Part shown: piece by piece, positions 14,856 through 22,764 of the stretch
How positions within the stretch are numbered: the stretch's first letter is position 1
Layout: every line of letters begins with the position of its first letter
From: RGIG1828 sp045546535
Lineage (GTDB): Bacteria; Bacillota; Clostridia; UMGS1810
Assembly (NCBI GenBank): GCA_045546535.1
Contig: JAZQDA010000102.1
Coordinates: forward strand, 1 to 44,320
Length of the DNA: 44,320 nt
Direction of reading: 5' to 3'
Program-made: the position numbers and the translations under genes
The notes under the pieces: model-generated
Databases searched by the model: none
Told to the model about the DNA's origin: nothing
The model's input: the letters and a program-made list of their open reading frames with translations, nothing else

Positions 14856-16839
14856 TTTTGTTTCCTTGTATCATTTCAATCAGTCCCGCTTCATCGGTTA
14901 CTTTTATGCCGAGTTGGTTTGCTTTTGTGAGTTTTGAACCTGCCTCTTCACCCGCTACAACAAGCGATGTCTTTTTAGATACACTTCCTGAAACCTTTCC
15001 GCCGTTTTTTTCAATAAGTGCAGTTGCCTCTGCCCTTGAAAGAGTGGGAAGAGTTCCTGTGAGCACAATTGTCATTCCCTCAAAAATGTTTGTTTCATCA
15101 TCTGACTGAATGTATTCGAGGTTAACACCTGCGTTTTTGAATTTTGCAAAAATTTCTCTCGCACTTTCGGTACTGAAATAATCTATAACACTTTGTGCAA
15201 CAGTTTCTCCGATGCCGTCAAGCGTTGTAAGAGTTTCTTTATCTGCCGTGAAAAACGCATCAAAAGTTTTTAGTTTTTTGCATATAATCTTTGCAGTACC
15301 GAGTCCTACATGGCGTATACCGAGAGCATAGATGAGCCTTGAGAGGTCGTTTGATTTTGATTTTTCAATAGAAGAGAGGATATTTGACGCACTCTTTTCG
15401 CCCATTTTATCAAGCGACGCAATCGTTTCAAGGTCAAGATAATAAAGGTCAGCACATGTCTTTATATGTCCGCTCTCTAAAAGTTTGGAAACTATAGACG
15501 GGCCAAGGCTTTCAATGTCCATAGCATCTCTTGAAACAAAGTGGGTAATTCTGCGCTCAAGTTGTGCAGGACACTCAGACCCAGTGCATCTGTATGCCGC
15601 TTCGCCCTCATCTCTTTTAACGGGGGAACCACAGGACGGACAACTAGATGGCATTTTGAAAATTTCTTCTGTTCCGTCGCGGTCATCAAAGCAAACCTCT
15701 GAAACTTCGGGGATAATATCACCCGCTTTATACACTATTACACAGTCGCCGACTCTTATGTCGTGCTCATTTATATAATCCATATTGTGAAGAGTTGCCC
15801 TTGACACAAAAGTTCCAGCAAGAGTAACCGTATCAAACTCTGCATTGGGGGTAAGTACGCCTGTGCGTCCTACCTGAACGGTGATTGAACGGATTTTGGT
15901 TTTCTTCTTTTCAGCAGGGTATTTATATGCAATAGCCCATCTCGGTGTCTTTGCGGTTGAGCCCAAAATCTCACGGTCAGAGAGATTATCAAGTTTTATA
16001 ACCGCTCCGTCTATATCAAAGGGAAGACCCGGTCTCTCAGAGCCTATTTCTTCTATTTTTTTAAAAGCATCTTCAATAGATGTAAAGGTGTTTTTGTTTT
16101 CAATAACTTTAAATCCCGCGGTCTTTAAAAACTCAAGTCCTTCGGTGTGGGAGTGTATTTCTTTTCCTTCGATTTGCTGAATGTTGAAAACGAAAATATC
16201 GAGTCCTCTTTTTGCCGCAACTGAGGAATCGAGTTGACGAAGAGATCCCGCTGCCGCATTTCTCGGATTTGCAAAAAGGCTTTCGCCGTTTTCTTCTCTC
16301 TCTTCATTTATCTGGGCAAATTTTTTCTTTGGAATAAAAACTTCGCCCCTTACCTCTAAGTAGGCGACATTTACTTTTAATTTTAATGGGATAGACATAA
16401 CAGTCTTAAGATTTTCCGTAACATCTTCGCCAATAGTTCCGTCGCCTCTTGTAGAGCCTCTTTCAAAAATTCCGTTTCTGTATTCAAGAGATACGGAAAG
16501 GCCGTCAATTTTGTGCTCAACACAGTATACGGGGTCTTTTCCGAGGCTCTGACGGACTCTTTTATCAAAACTTTCAAGTTCTTCAAAACTGAAAGCATCT
16601 TCTAAACTTTCCATTTTTACTGCGTGTGTAACCTGCTCGAATCCTTTAAGGACAGTTCCGCCAATCTTTTGCGACGGGGAGTCTGCGCTTACCCACGACG
16701 GATTTAATTTTTCTATCTCTAAAAGACGGCGCATCATTTTGTCATAATCTGCGTCGGAAATTTTGGGGTCATCTAGCACATAATATCTGTGCGAATGATA
16801 GGCTATTTCTTCTTTTAGTTTTTCGTATTCGGCTCTCAA
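14848..16839 (-). CDS. ligA: NAD-dependent DNA ligase
   Basis: Joins nicks in DNA during replication and repair using NAD. The 663 residues are the full family length. The adenylation domain has EHKIDGLSVSLEYRNG (catalytic lysine of KxDG near residue 111). It is followed by an OB fold, the zinc finger CPSCGSPV...CTGSECPAQ, helix-hairpin-helix repeats and a C-terminal BRCT domain (GMTIVLTGTLPTLSR). The start is TTG at 16839 with only a weak GGTG-type site upstream, but the N-terminus (YHSHRYYVLDDPKISDADYD) fits. A strong hairpin lies between it and the gene upstream, so a separate promoter is expected but not clearly visible. Confidence 0.96.
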   Translation of the reverse strand: MRAEYEKLKEEIAYHSHRYYVLDDPKISDADYDKMMRRLLEIEKLNPSWVSADSPSQKIGGTVLKGFEQVTHAVKMESLEDAFSFEELESFDKRVRQSLGKDPVYCVEHKIDGLSVSLEYRNGIFERGSTRGDGTIGEDVTENLKTVMSIPLKLKVNVAYLEVRGEVFIPKKKFAQINEEREENGESLFANPRNAAAGSLRQLDSSVAAKRGLDIFVFNIQQIEGKEIHSHTEGLEFLKTAGFKVIENKNTFTSIEDAFKKIEEIGSERPGLPFDIDGAVIKLDNLSDREILGSTAKTPRWAIAYKYPAEKKKTKIRSITVQVGRTGVLTPNAEFDTVTLAGTFVSRATLHNMDYINEHDIRVGDCVIVYKAGDIIPEVSEVCFDDRDGTEEIFKMPSSCPSCGSPVKRDEGEAAYRCTGSECPAQLERRITHFVSRDAMDIESLGPSIVSKLLESGHIKTCADLYYLDLETIASLDKMGEKSASNILSSIEKSKSNDLSRLIYALGIRHVGLGTAKIICKKLKTFDAFFTADKETLTTLDGIGETVAQSVIDYFSTESAREIFAKFKNAGVNLEYIQSDDETNIFEGMTIVLTGTLPTLSRAEATALIEKNGGKVSGSVSKKTSLVVAGEEAGSKLTKANQLGIKVTDEAGLIEMIQGNKNE

Positions 16840-16866
16840 TTTAAAACACCACTTTCAAAAAACTTT

Positions 16867-16906
16867 AAAACGGACTTTTGTCCCGTCAGGACAAAAAGTC
16901 CGTTTT
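16867..16906 (-). terminator. Terminator between the zinc-ribbon genes and ligA
   Basis: Long hairpin: AAAACGGACTTTTGTCC pairs with GGACAAAAAGTCCGTTTT (one bulged base) around a 5-base loop. It lies eight bases after the stop of the upstream minus-strand gene and 28 bases before the ligA start. Confidence 0.8.
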
Positions 16907-16913
16907 CATTATT

Positions 16914-18080
16914 TTACTCTATTTTTGTAAGTAAATACTCTGAATCTATGTATTCGAGAGTATATGTCCAGTCAAAACTTTTTTTCTCAGATGCACCGTC
17001 AGCATAATACAAAGTTTCTGCCTCTGTTACATCAATTTTCCATTTTGTGTCAGAAATTTTTGTGATTGATTTTACAGTAAGAGAATCAAAACCTTGAGAA
17101 ATTCCCTGGTCAATACAGGTCTGAACAAGTTTTTTCTGGTCATTATAAAGTTGACCTGCAAGATGGGATTCAACAACTGAAAAATCTCTGCTGTTTATTG
17201 CCATAACAAGGTCTTCAATATATTCAACAAGGATAATTTCTGCTTTTTTAAAACTCATTTCATCGGTATCTTTTGAATTTTCAGATTCAAGATACTGTTT
17301 AATCTGAGATATATATTCTTCAAGGAGCGATACATCGGAATCGTCAAGATATTTTGTGTCAATGAGTTCTGATTCGGTCAGGGCATCTTCGTACTTTTCA
17401 TTCTTCATAAAGTTTTGCACATTTTCAAAAGTTTTGTATGCAGTTTCATATGAAAGAATTTCGTCGTCAAGACTTTCAACATCTGTGCGTATTGAATAAT
17501 CTATGTATTCTATCGGAATTTCATCAAAAAGTTCTCTGGCTTCTTCAAATTTTTTGCTTTGAAGTTTTTTCAGCGCTCTGTTATAGTTGTACACTATTGT
17601 GTGCAGTGTTTCTGCCTCGTCATTTTCGGGGTCTGTTTCTAAAACTGCCTTAAAAACAGTTTCAGCCTCGTCATATTCGGCGTTTTTGAGATTGTCCATA
17701 CCCTTTTCCATAAGGGTATCAGTATCTTCTTGTTCTAACACGACATCTTCTGCGCCCGGGTTTTCTTCCTCTTTTTTGCCTATGGCACCTGATATGAAAA
17801 GAGAAACAACAACTAAAACCAAAGAGGTAATAATACATATTAAAACGGTCGGGTTTATACCGTCTTTTTTCTTTTTGCCGGTGGCTGTTTTCTTCTTGGT
17901 GTAGATTGGTTTTGTTTCATTAAACTCTGCCGAATCTGAAACAGGTCTTATTTTCTGCGTATCGCCAAATTCTGTTTTGCTAAAAGGCGAAATCTGGTCA
18001 GAGTCTATTTCGAGTTGGAGTCCGCAGTGGGGACACCATTTTGCTCCGCCGGACTCTTTTTTGCAATTGGGACAAATCAT
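16914..18080 (-). CDS. Zinc-ribbon membrane protein with tandem helical repeats
   Basis: A 388-residue protein, not assigned to a named family. The N-terminus is a zinc ribbon with two CxxC pairs (CPNC at 3-6, CPHC at 17-20). A polar linker is followed by one membrane helix (about 78-98), so most of the protein lies outside the membrane. That part begins with an acidic, helix-rich TPR-like region (NAEYDEAETVFKAVLETDPE and related EYDEA/KFEEA units). It ends in a roughly 110-residue domain that resembles small NTF2-like folds (VESHLAGQLYNDQK, KWKIDVTEAETLYY). It follows the WG-repeat gene by 15 bases with ribosome site GAAGGGGG. The same design, a cytoplasmic zinc ribbon tied to an outer repeat domain, occurs in that neighbour, suggesting a joint envelope role. 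Function unknown. Confidence 0.8.
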   Translation of the reverse strand: MICPNCKKESGGAKWCPHCGLQLEIDSDQISPFSKTEFGDTQKIRPVSDSAEFNETKPIYTKKKTATGKKKKDGINPTVLICIITSLVLVVVSLFISGAIGKKEEENPGAEDVVLEQEDTDTLMEKGMDNLKNAEYDEAETVFKAVLETDPENDEAETLHTIVYNYNRALKKLQSKKFEEARELFDEIPIEYIDYSIRTDVESLDDEILSYETAYKTFENVQNFMKNEKYEDALTESELIDTKYLDDSDVSLLEEYISQIKQYLESENSKDTDEMSFKKAEIILVEYIEDLVMAINSRDFSVVESHLAGQLYNDQKKLVQTCIDQGISQGFDSLTVKSITKISDTKWKIDVTEAETLYYADGASEKKSFDWTYTLEYIDSEYLLTKIE

Positions 18081-18095
18081 ACAAAAGCCCCCTTC

Positions 18096-19451
18096 TTATT
18101 TTGACATTACTGCCGAAAGGCTTATATCTGAATTTAAAATACTGTTTCCTGTCTGGTCGATTATAACGGTTTTGCCCGTAGCATCTTTTACAACTGCAAA
18201 ACCGTCAGGATAAAATTCTCCCGCCTCGGTAAATCGGGGGTCTATCGCAAAACTTCCGTCTTCTTTTACATATCCCCAAAGACCGTCTTTTAAAACAGGC
18301 GCAAGACCGCCCGAGAACGAAAGTGCCTTGTCAAATTGAGGCTCTATGACAAATTCTCCATCTTTGTTTATGAATCCGTATTTTCCGTCGCCTCTTTGAG
18401 CAAATATAAGGGTTTCGCATCCAAAAACACCCATATCAGAAAAACGGGGAGGAATTATGTACGCACCCTCTGCATTTATATAGCCGTAACGAGTGCCAAG
18501 TTTTACTCTTGCACTTAAATCGGGGTCGAATGCGGAAATTTCATCAAACTGAGGTTCAATAAGGAAATTGCCCTCTGTATCTATAACGCCGTAATCGGAG
18601 AAAATTTTAACCTTTGCTCTGCCGTCTTTGAAAAGGTGCGCCATTTCAAATTTGGGTTCAATAACCGCAGTGCCTTCCTTGTTTACATATCCCCACTTGC
18701 CGTCTGCTTTTATGGGAGCAAGGCCGTCAGCGGAAAATTCAAGAGCCATATCGTACTGAGGCGCTATTGTGTATTCGCCGTCCTCACCGATATAACCGAA
18801 AGCACCGTTTACAGAAACCGCTGCAACGCCCTCTGAGAAAACTGATGCACTTGAGAATTTGGGGTTTATCACATAACTTGCATCTTTTGTCATATAACCC
18901 CATTTGCCGCCCTCCATAACAGCAATATAGCCATTATCGGATACCTTGCCGAAAGAGTCATACTGCGGAATTGTAAGAAGTTGACCTTCCTTGTTTATCA
19001 TAGCATATTTATCGCCGATGAGAGCAAAAGCAATATCGCCGTCAAAAGCGGTGAGCATACGGAACTGAGGTTTTACCGAAAATTTTGTCGGTTCGTCTTT
19101 TGAAATATATCCCCATTCGCCATCAAGACACACCGCAAGTGTATCGGAAGTGAAAAGGGTGTCGGGATTTACCACGGGTTCTTCTTCGTTTGGAATAATC
19201 CAACTGACAATTATTATAACTGCCGCAATTATAAGAACTACAGCACTTATAAGACCAATGAGTTTTCTGTAATCAATTTTGTATTTTTTCACCTTTTTCT
19301 GAGGGATCGGTTCCTCAATTACACGGACTTGAGATGCGTCCGCAACTGTCTGGCTGAAATTTGTGTCATTATCTATGTAGGCTGAATTGTCTTCGCCGCA
19401 AAAAGAACATACGGGTGAGTCGAGTTCTCTTTTGCATACTCTGCATACCAT
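18096..19451 (-). CDS. Zinc-ribbon membrane protein with WG repeats
   Basis: A 451-residue protein from the ATG at 19451 (AGGAGG eight bases upstream; an earlier in-frame start at 19484 precedes the promoter start site). The N-terminal zinc ribbon has CxxC pairs (CRVC, CSFC). One membrane helix follows at about 75-98. Then come at least nine WG repeats such as GEWGYISKDEP, GKWGYVNKEG, GKYGFINKDG and GLWGYVKEDG. Each has a W/F-G-Y/F core and a repeating hydrophobic-P-x-F/Y ending like VIEPQFD. WG repeats form beta-rich surfaces whose ligands are mostly unknown. It has a good promoter of its own and leads the neighbouring zinc-ribbon gene. No enzyme motif seen. Confidence 0.88.
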   Translation of the reverse strand: MVCRVCKRELDSPVCSFCGEDNSAYIDNDTNFSQTVADASQVRVIEEPIPQKKVKKYKIDYRKLIGLISAVVLIIAAVIIIVSWIIPNEEEPVVNPDTLFTSDTLAVCLDGEWGYISKDEPTKFSVKPQFRMLTAFDGDIAFALIGDKYAMINKEGQLLTIPQYDSFGKVSDNGYIAVMEGGKWGYMTKDASYVINPKFSSASVFSEGVAAVSVNGAFGYIGEDGEYTIAPQYDMALEFSADGLAPIKADGKWGYVNKEGTAVIEPKFEMAHLFKDGRAKVKIFSDYGVIDTEGNFLIEPQFDEISAFDPDLSARVKLGTRYGYINAEGAYIIPPRFSDMGVFGCETLIFAQRGDGKYGFINKDGEFVIEPQFDKALSFSGGLAPVLKDGLWGYVKEDGSFAIDPRFTEAGEFYPDGFAVVKDATGKTVIIDQTGNSILNSDISLSAVMSK

Positions 19452-19482
19452 ACTTTCACGCCTCCTGTCTTCATTATAATTC

Positions 19483-19511
19483 ATTTTAGCATTTTTTTAA
19501 AAAAAAGTCAA
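19483..19511 (-). promoter_or_regulatory. Sigma-A-type promoter of the WG-repeat gene
   Basis: On the minus strand TTGACT (19506-19511) and TAAAAT (19483-19488) are 17 bases apart. The predicted start near 19476 gives a roughly 25-base leader carrying AGGAGG. This supports the ATG at 19451 as the start. Confidence 0.8.
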
Positions 19512-19718
19512 CAATAACTCTCTTTGCAAAACGCCCCGTTTTCGTATGTTTTTTCACGCAGACAAAGGCTTAAACACAAGAGAAAAGGCACTTGTGTGCT
19601 GTTTTGTTTTTGCCGGTGTTTATAAAAACAGCAAACCGCTTTTCGTATAAAATATAATCAGGGTAACAAAAGGCAGATAAGCAGATATTAACGCATCTGT
19701 TTATGTAAAGGAGGAAGT
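19512..19718 (+). other. Leader region before the phage virion block
   Basis: Gene-free stretch between the divergent WG promoter and the portal gene. It has a TATAAT at 19653-19658 and TATAAA at 19646-19651 with no convincing -35 partner. It also has a weak dyad CTGTTTT/AAAACAG (about 19599-19633), a small CAGAT/ATCTG hairpin near 19690 and a strong AAAGGAGG site at 19707-19714. No att core, integrase or repressor site is recognisable. Confidence 0.4.
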
Positions 19719-21431
19719 ATGAAAGAATCAGAAAACAAAAAACTTTTTCCCATAACGGAAGAAGATGTGCAAAATGCTGCACAGATACTCAGAAAATATA
19801 AGCAGGGTAAATCAAATCTTGAGAAAAGGATAATAGAAAACGAAAGATGGTGGAAACTTCAGCACTGGTCAATGATTGGAAAATCCAATCCGACCGACCC
19901 TGAACCTGCGTCTGCATGGCTTTTTAACTGCCTTGCCAATAAACACGCAGACGCTATGGATAATTTCCCCACCCCGTGCGTTTTGCCCCGTGAAGAAAGG
20001 GACTTTAAAAGCGCGGGAATTCTTTCCGAGGTTCTTCCCGTAATCCTTGAGTACAATGATTTTGAAAAGACATATTCGGACGTATGGTGGTACAAACTCA
20101 AAACAGGCACGGGATGCTACGGGGTATTCTGGAATAACTCTCTTCGCTCAGGGCTTGGCGATATCGACATAAAACAGATTGATATTTTAAATATGTTCTG
20201 GGAAAGCGGAATCAAAGATATTCAGGACAGCCGTAATGTCTTTGTTGTCGAACTCGAATCTAACGATGTGATAACAGAGAAGTATCCTCAAACCTATGGC
20301 AGACTTTCGGGTTCAACTCTTGATGTGGCAAGGTATATTTATGATGACACAGTAGACACCGAAGACAAAAGCGCAGTTGTTGACTGGTACTATAAAAAAA
20401 GAGTGGGAAACCGCGAGATTGTGCATTACTGCAAGTTTGTAAACGACATCATTCTCTATTCTTCAGAAAATGACCCTCTTCTTTTTACAAGAGGTTTTTA
20501 CGACCACGGAAAATATCCCTTTGTCTTTGACATTCTCTTTGCCGAAGAAGGAACGCCTTGCGGATTCGGTTATGTAGATGTGATGAAAAATGCACAGATG
20601 TATATTGATAAACTCAATCAGATTATTCTCAAAAACGCCCTTCAATCAGGAAGACGCCGTTTCTTTATCTCTGACAATGCAGGGATAAACGAAGAAGAAT
20701 TTGCCGACTGGTCAAAAGAGTTTGTCCACACCGCAGGAAGTCTTGACGAAAGAAATATAAGGGAAATTCAGGTGTCCCAACTTGACGGAAGCGTTGTAGG
20801 GCTACTCAATCAAAAAATTGAAGAACTGAAAGAAACTTCAGGAACGCGTGATGTTATGCAGGGCGGAACAGCGGCAGGTGTAACAGCGGCAAGTGCTATT
20901 GCCGCACTTCAGGAACAAGGATCAAAACTTTCAAGGGATATGATAAAAAGTTCCTACAGAGCATTTAGAAAGATAAACTGCTTTGTAATTGAACTCATAC
21001 GCCAGTTCTACGATGAACCCAGATGCTTCAGAATAAGCGGAGCACAGTTTTCAAGCATTTCAAAAGGTTCACTCTTTGAAAATTCTTCACTTTTCGGAGA
21101 GCCGATTTTCGACATAGTTGTTTCAAGCGAAAAAGAAAACCCGTTTTCGACTTCAGCGCAAAACGAACTTGCAAAAGAACTCTATAACCTTGGTATGTTC
21201 AATCCCGAAATGGCAAATCAGGCTTTGGCGTGTCTTGAAATGATGAACTTTGACGGCAAAGAAAAAGTCATGAAAATAATAAAGGAAAACGCATCGGCAG
21301 TTATAACCGAAAATGTCCCGGCTAAAGAAATTAAAGATGGAGAGAATGAGTCTGATATCATAACGGCATACCGCAAAAACCTTCCGGGCAAAACAACGCT
21401 TGAAGAGGCTAAAAGGAGGCTTGGAATATGA
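19719..21431 (+). CDS. Phage portal protein
   Basis: A 570-residue protein that would form the dodecameric ring through which DNA enters the capsid. Support is the overall pattern of podovirus-type portals: an N-terminal helical part, a central beta-rich wing (ASAWLFNCLANKHADAMDNF, YKLKTGTGCYGVFWN) and a DIDIKQIDILNMFWE segment. A long helical clip and stem follows, with DKLNQIILKNAL near residue 300 and SGTRDVMQGGTAAGVTAASAIAALQEQGS near 380, the typical portal kink region. It opens the first phage block and is coupled to the next gene by a 4-base overlap. No terminase precedes it, which is unusual because terminase and portal are normally adjacent. Identification rests on pattern recognition, not a search. 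Confidence 0.82.
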   Translation: MKESENKKLFPITEEDVQNAAQILRKYKQGKSNLEKRIIENERWWKLQHWSMIGKSNPTDPEPASAWLFNCLANKHADAMDNFPTPCVLPREERDFKSAGILSEVLPVILEYNDFEKTYSDVWWYKLKTGTGCYGVFWNNSLRSGLGDIDIKQIDILNMFWESGIKDIQDSRNVFVVELESNDVITEKYPQTYGRLSGSTLDVARYIYDDTVDTEDKSAVVDWYYKKRVGNREIVHYCKFVNDIILYSSENDPLLFTRGFYDHGKYPFVFDILFAEEGTPCGFGYVDVMKNAQMYIDKLNQIILKNALQSGRRRFFISDNAGINEEEFADWSKEFVHTAGSLDERNIREIQVSQLDGSVVGLLNQKIEELKETSGTRDVMQGGTAAGVTAASAIAALQEQGSKLSRDMIKSSYRAFRKINCFVIELIRQFYDEPRCFRISGAQFSSISKGSLFENSSLFGEPIFDIVVSSEKENPFSTSAQNELAKELYNLGMFNPEMANQALACLEMMNFDGKEKVMKIIKENASAVITENVPAKEIKDGENESDIITAYRKNLPGKTTLEEAKRRLGI

Positions 21432-21754
21432 CGCAGATTTCAAGGGAAGAAACAAAAGACAAATTATGCCTTACGGTACTTGGGCACTGCGACGCAGGAA
21501 GAATAAACGGTCTTGACCTTTGTTGCTGTGCGGTTTCAATGCTGGTATTCACTCTTATGGAATCACTTAAAAAACTAAACCTTTCCTCTCCTGAAATTTC
21601 CTATGGCGGAGGCTGGTGTCTTGTGCGTTTTTCAAACAAAAGCAAAGACTACGAAAAGGCAAAAATTATAACAGATACTGTAATGACGGGGTTTCTACTA
21701 CTTGAAAAATCATATCCGTCGAGTGTCTGCATTTTAAAGGAGGCAGAAAAATGA
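21428..21754 (+). CDS. Phage-encoded Prp-type cysteine protease
   Basis: A 108-residue homologue of the ribosomal-processing cysteine protease Prp (YsxB). In Firmicutes Prp trims ribosomal protein L27, and related enzymes process phage capsid or scaffold proteins. The family core is visible: the histidine of LGHCDAG (H20) and the cysteine within GLDLCCCAVSML (C33 by alignment to the GxDxxCAAVS motif), followed by a long helix. Three cysteines in a row at the active site are unusual. It sits next to the portal, where a phage maturation protease usually lies, overlapping both neighbours by four bases. Its expected substrates, a scaffold and a major capsid protein, are encoded 20 kb away at 41.8-43.6 kb. 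Confidence 0.8.
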   Translation: MTQISREETKDKLCLTVLGHCDAGRINGLDLCCCAVSMLVFTLMESLKKLNLSSPEISYGGGWCLVRFSNKSKDYEKAKIITDTVMTGFLLLEKSYPSSVCILKEAEK

Positions 21755-22764
21755 GCGAAGTTAAAGACGGATACTGTATTATTGACGCTATGAGCGGAAT
21801 GGAAGATGCTCATGTTCAGACAAGTCAGTTTACAGATAATTTTGATAAAATCAAATTCCTTTTGGGCAAAAACTTTGATGACTACACAATGATGATTATA
21901 ACCGATATAAGCGGTCACGTGGAAGTTATACATACCGACGGGGCATCTCTTATAAAAGAAACGGACGAATCGGGCGAAACAAGTCTTTTATGGAATCTTG
22001 GCGTAAATGTTACTTCACAGACGGGAGTTGTGATATATCAGATTGCTGCCTATAAAAAAAGTGGCGACACTATTGAAAAAACCTGGTATTCCAAAGAGGG
22101 AAGACTTATAGTAACTGAGAGCATAAGCACAAATGAATACAGTGCAAACCTTTTGGGTGCATATCCAAATCTTCTCACAAGACTTTTAGCAGAGGCTGAA
22201 GATATAAAAACCGAACTTGACAAGGTGAATTTTGACAAGGTTTCAAAAGAAGAGGGAAAAGGGCTTTCGCATAACGACTATACTGATGAAGAAAAAGAAA
22301 AACTTTTATCTGTTTCAGTCGGCGCCGAGGTAAATGTTCAGCCTGACTGGGCAGAGTCAGATGATGAGAGCGATGCCTTTATAAAAAATAAACCAACTCT
22401 TTCAAAAGTGAGTTTTTCAGGGTCTTTTTCTGACCTCAAAGATAAGCCCGTAATTGATACAGAGTTTAAAAATAACAGTCAAAATGCCCAGAGCGGAATT
22501 GCGGTGGCACAGGCGATTGCAGATATGGTAAACTCTGCTCCCGAAACTTTAGATACTCTTTCAGAACTTGCAAAAGCACTCGGCAACGACCCGAATTTTG
22601 CAACAACCATTATGAACTTAATGGGCAAAAAGTCAGATAAAACCGAAACTGAAAATCTCATAGACGGCGTGACAGAAGAAATGAACACAAAAATCGGCGA
22701 CATCGAAACTGCACTTGACCAAATACTTAAACTTGATAACGAACTTCTGGGGGTGAGTGAATGA
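21751..22764 (+). CDS. Phage baseplate/tail-fibre-like protein
   Basis: A 337-residue structural protein. The N-terminal part (about 1-150) resembles the BppU-type attachment domains of Firmicute phages: SGHVEVIHTDGAS, LLWNLGVNVTSQTG, YSKEGRLIVTES. The middle has a helix and then the fibre motif NVQPDWAESDDESDAFIKNKP, common in collar and fibre proteins. The tail has coiled-coil-like helices with NSQNAQSGIAVAQAIADM and ALGNDPNFATTIMNLMGKK. These are trimerisation-type features. It overlaps both neighbours by four bases. Assignment as adhesion device component is likely; exact position in the virion is not known. Confidence 0.75.
   Translation: MSEVKDGYCIIDAMSGMEDAHVQTSQFTDNFDKIKFLLGKNFDDYTMMIITDISGHVEVIHTDGASLIKETDESGETSLLWNLGVNVTSQTGVVIYQIAAYKKSGDTIEKTWYSKEGRLIVTESISTNEYSANLLGAYPNLLTRLLAEAEDIKTELDKVNFDKVSKEEGKGLSHNDYTDEEKEKLLSVSVGAEVNVQPDWAESDDESDAFIKNKPTLSKVSFSGSFSDLKDKPVIDTEFKNNSQNAQSGIAVAQAIADMVNSAPETLDTLSELAKALGNDPNFATTIMNLMGKKSDKTETENLIDGVTEEMNTKIGDIETALDQILKLDNELLGVSE

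Noticed and set aside
19570..19782. 70-residue minus-strand frame with hydrophobic part before the portal gene
   Set aside because: Overlaps the start of the portal gene, has no good ribosome site and no homology that I can see.
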